Positions 28,420 to 30,042 of a stretch of DNA of 30,042 nt are shown here, piece by piece; positions within the stretch are counted from its first letter, which is position 1, and every line of letters starts with the position of its first letter. A program made the translations under genes and the position numbers. This DNA comes from Bodo saltans (Eukaryota > Euglenozoa > Kinetoplastea > Eubodonida > Bodonidae): positions 1 through 30,042 of the forward strand of contig CYKH01002072.1 in the NCBI GenBank assembly GCA_001460835.1, in the 5' to 3' direction. Below the pieces are notes generated by a model. It worked only from the letters and a program-made list of their open reading frames with translations. It had not been told where the DNA came from and did no database searches.

Positions 28420-28850
28420 AGGTTATGGTGAACACGACCGCCGCTAGCCTCAACCGATTTCCATCACTATTGATATCAACCTTCGTTGCGTCCTGGATGC
28501 AGCGTTTGATTTTGCTTTATCAACATTCATTTATACTTTGGCTATCGCTCTTTTTCCCCCTATCTTTTTGCTCGTCGTCGCTATCACCACCGTTCAACTC
28601 ATCAAAATTTGATCAATGATTGTGATGTCCTTGACTCTTCCCAAAACCAATACGTACTTCCTATGACCTTCGAAGCTATTAGCATAGGAGGGCAAAACAA
28701 TTAACCTTTTTTCAAGAAAATAAGGGGGTGGGCGACATCTTTCTGTACCTTTATTGAGGAAGGAGGACGAAAGAGGGACGACGTACCTCACAGCCCCGTC
28801 CGGAGTGCACAGAAGTGAAGTCTTACAAGTCGGTTCAGTCGCCTTGTACT

Positions 28851-28895
28851 CAACGTAGAGAAATCTACACGTTGGGTTTAGATATACCTAAACCC
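28851..28895 (+). other. Two abutting hairpins, the first capped by GAAA
   Basis: Hairpin 1 pairs 28851-28859 with 28864-28874 (5 bp, a 2-nt bulge, 4 bp) around a GAAA loop, the GNRA tetraloop form common in structured RNAs. Hairpin 2 pairs GGGTTTAG (28874-28881) with CTAAACCC (28888-28895). The two share one base. It could be a 3' UTR element of the gene ending at 28419 or part of a small RNA; neither a tRNA nor a box-type snoRNA could be assembled around it. Confidence 0.35.
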
Positions 28896-29129
28896 CACCA
28901 AGTGAAGTGCGTAAGAGTAATAAAATGTACTATTGCTCTACTTGGGTGTAAGCCCCACAAACATCAATGAATGAACAATATCTCTTGAATACAGGAGGAA
29001 GAACAAGTTTACGTCGTCGCATAGATTCTACAAACGTGCCGTAAAAAACGCAAAAGAAGAAAAACAACAACGATGCTTCTTGTTGTACACACAAGAGATT
29101 GCTACTTGAGGTGGTCACTACTGACTTTC

Positions 29130-29148
29130 CCCAACAATCACAACCATG
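29130..29148 (+). repeat. Copy of the start-codon context of the next gene
   Basis: The 19 bases CCCAACAATCACAACCATG occur here and again at 29344-29362, where they contain the ATG used by the last gene. Here the ATG opens only a 27-codon frame and lies upstream of the predicted splice acceptor. The first copy is also the left arm of an inverted repeat (29131-29143 with 29150-29163). Confidence 0.8.
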
Positions 29149-29238
29149 ATTGTGATTGTTTGGGATTGGTGGGTGGGGTTTTACTTTCTTTTCCCATTTG
29201 GAAAGCAAAGCTGGTTGCAAATGCTTTGAAAATTTGCA

Positions 29239-29262
29239 TTTTTTTTTTTTGCCACCTTGGAG
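29239..29262 (+). promoter_or_regulatory. Candidate trans-splice acceptor for the last gene
   Basis: A run of 12 T (29239-29250) followed by GCCACCTTGGAG, with the AG at 29261-29262, gives an A-rich 5' UTR of about 97 nt. It resembles the acceptor at 23896-23916 in tract, spacing and downstream bases. Confidence 0.5.
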
Positions 29263-29359
29263 GAGAACACAAGAAAGAGCGCCAGCTCTCGGTTAGAACA
29301 GAAAGCGAAAACAGCAAAAGAGATCAACAAACAAACAAAAAAACCCAACAATCACAACC

Positions 29360-30042
29360 ATGTCCCTTGCGTTAATGGCAAGGGTGGCGACGTTGGGTTT
29401 CCTCTCCCTCTTACTTGCACAAATCGTTCCCACTGCGCATGCAGCCAACATCACATACGTCTCGGGCACGTGCAAGAAAACTGTGCCGACGTTCAACATG
29501 AGCACGTACTACAACCAAGAGAGCATCCTGAAGACAGATCTAACCGGCGTCGACGTCAGTGGGACCAACTGGGACTTGGGCAAGGACGGTGCCTACGTGG
29601 GCTACAACGTCATGTACTGCGGCCTCACGCCTACAACCTACGGAGGCTATCTTCCTAGCGCGCTGCTGCAACTCATTCAGCAGAAAGGCTTCAGCGTGAC
29701 GCAGAGCTGCAACATGGCGGGCATCCTGTCGTACCCTGCATTTCACGTGTTCATTCTCATCGACCGCACGGAATCGGTGGTGATCTCCGATGCTGATGCC
29801 TCCGCTGTGGCAGCGTTCTACACTCGGGGCGGCGGCCTGTACTCGTTGACGGACAACTGCCCGTACAACTACAACATGAACCTGATCTACAGCAAGATGC
29901 CGGACGTGATTGCTCGATTCCGGCTATGGCACAACAACAACGTGCGGCCATTCCCGCTGACCCTCGGCAACCCCGTTGCAGACAACCAGTTCGGCAACCA
30001 TGTGGTGTTCACTGGCGTGCCGTCGATGAGCTCTGGACTAAG
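29360..30042 (+). CDS. Surface protein paralogue, 5' part only (runs off the window)
   Basis: The ATG at 29360 starts an intact frame of 227 codons that continues past the window. Residues 1-29 are a signal peptide (core VATLGFLSLLLAQIV, cleavage near AHA). The mature protein starts straight away with the domain seen at residues 187-480 of the protein encoded at 24055-28419 (VSGTCK, STYYNQESIL, NVMYCG, IDRTESVVISDADASAV, RGGGLYSLTDNCPYN, FGNHVVF), at roughly 80% identity or more. The Cys-rich head of that relative is missing, so this is a shorter version or a domain-shuffled paralogue. The rest of the protein cannot be seen; a Ser/Thr stalk and 7-TM anchor would be expected by analogy. Confidence 0.9.
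   Translation, partial: MSLALMARVATLGFLSLLLAQIVPTAHAANITYVSGTCKKTVPTFNMSTYYNQESILKTDLTGVDVSGTNWDLGKDGAYVGYNVMYCGLTPTTYGGYLPSALLQLIQQKGFSVTQSCNMAGILSYPAFHVFILIDRTESVVISDADASAVAAFYTRGGGLYSLTDNCPYNYNMNLIYSKMPDVIARFRLWHNNNVRPFPLTLGNPVADNQFGNHVVFTGVPSMSSGL
29672..29771 (+). repeat. 100-bp identical patch, copy 2
   Basis: Partner of 24835-24934, in the gene running off the right end of the window. Confidence 0.85.

Larger units (their letters stand above)
28420..29359. other. Intergenic region between the two paralogues
   Basis: No gene is supported. It holds a pyrimidine-rich stretch (about 28540-28605), two adjoining small hairpins (28851-28895), an inverted repeat at 29131-29163 that overlaps a copy of the next gene's start-codon context (29130-29148), and the poly-T acceptor of the next gene (29239-29262). 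Confidence 0.5.

Noticed and set aside
28801-28900. tRNA-like gene suggested by GGTTCAGTC at 28831-28839
   Set aside because: Only a weak B-box likeness; no acceptor stem, anticodon arm or A box could be placed.

Overview
The window looks like chromosomal DNA of a free-living kinetoplastid flagellate; Bodo saltans or a close relative is my best guess. What the sequence shows: very long open frames without introns, all on the + strand, separated by 0.5-2 kb AT-richer gaps; pyrimidine or poly-T tracts followed by AG 70-140 nt before the ATGs, as expected for spliced-leader trans-splicing of a polycistronic unit; and proteins that are almost all giant surface receptors. The species name is inference: no rRNA or spliced-leader gene is present.

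Layout. (1) 3-161: C-terminal end of an upstream gene. (2) 685-7374: a 2229-aa surface protein with signal peptide, von Willebrand factor A (VWA) domain with an intact MIDAS, about 1100 residues of Ser/Thr-rich stalk, and a C-terminal membrane region. (3) 7375-9499: non-coding, with faint repeats and a possible decayed reading frame. (4) 9500-10536: a broken relic of the 7-TM C-terminal module, its first part inverted and the rest carrying frameshifts and a stop. (5) 11626-22345: what I read as one giant receptor gene now split into three frames: signal peptide, two tandem blocks of four SRCR-like domains, a leishmanolysin (GP63)-tail-like module plus IPT/Ig-like domain, NHL propeller, two C-type-lectin-like domains, a repetitive Ser/Thr stalk containing a 300-N gap, a second GP63-tail-like module, seven TM helices and a cytosolic tail. 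The breaks are at a 10-T run (about 16640) and around a 284-bp near-perfect duplication (18540-18823 / 19031-19314); no downstream piece has its own plausible start. (6) 24055-28419: a second multidomain receptor with Cys-rich EGF-like head, a possible alpha/beta domain, Ig-like domains, Ser/Thr stalk and 7 TM helices. (7) 29360 to the end: the start of a paralogue in which the signal peptide is joined directly to that alpha/beta domain.

How they may work together. These are modular surface proteins built from interchangeable ectodomains (VWA, SRCR, CTLD, NHL, GP63 tail, Cys-rich) on Ser/Thr stalks over polytopic anchors. In a bacteria-eating flagellate such an array would fit prey recognition or adhesion; that role is inference. 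Near-identical patches inside otherwise diverged modules, tandem block duplications and an inverted pseudogene show that the locus evolves by duplication and gene conversion, as surface-antigen arrays of parasitic relatives do.
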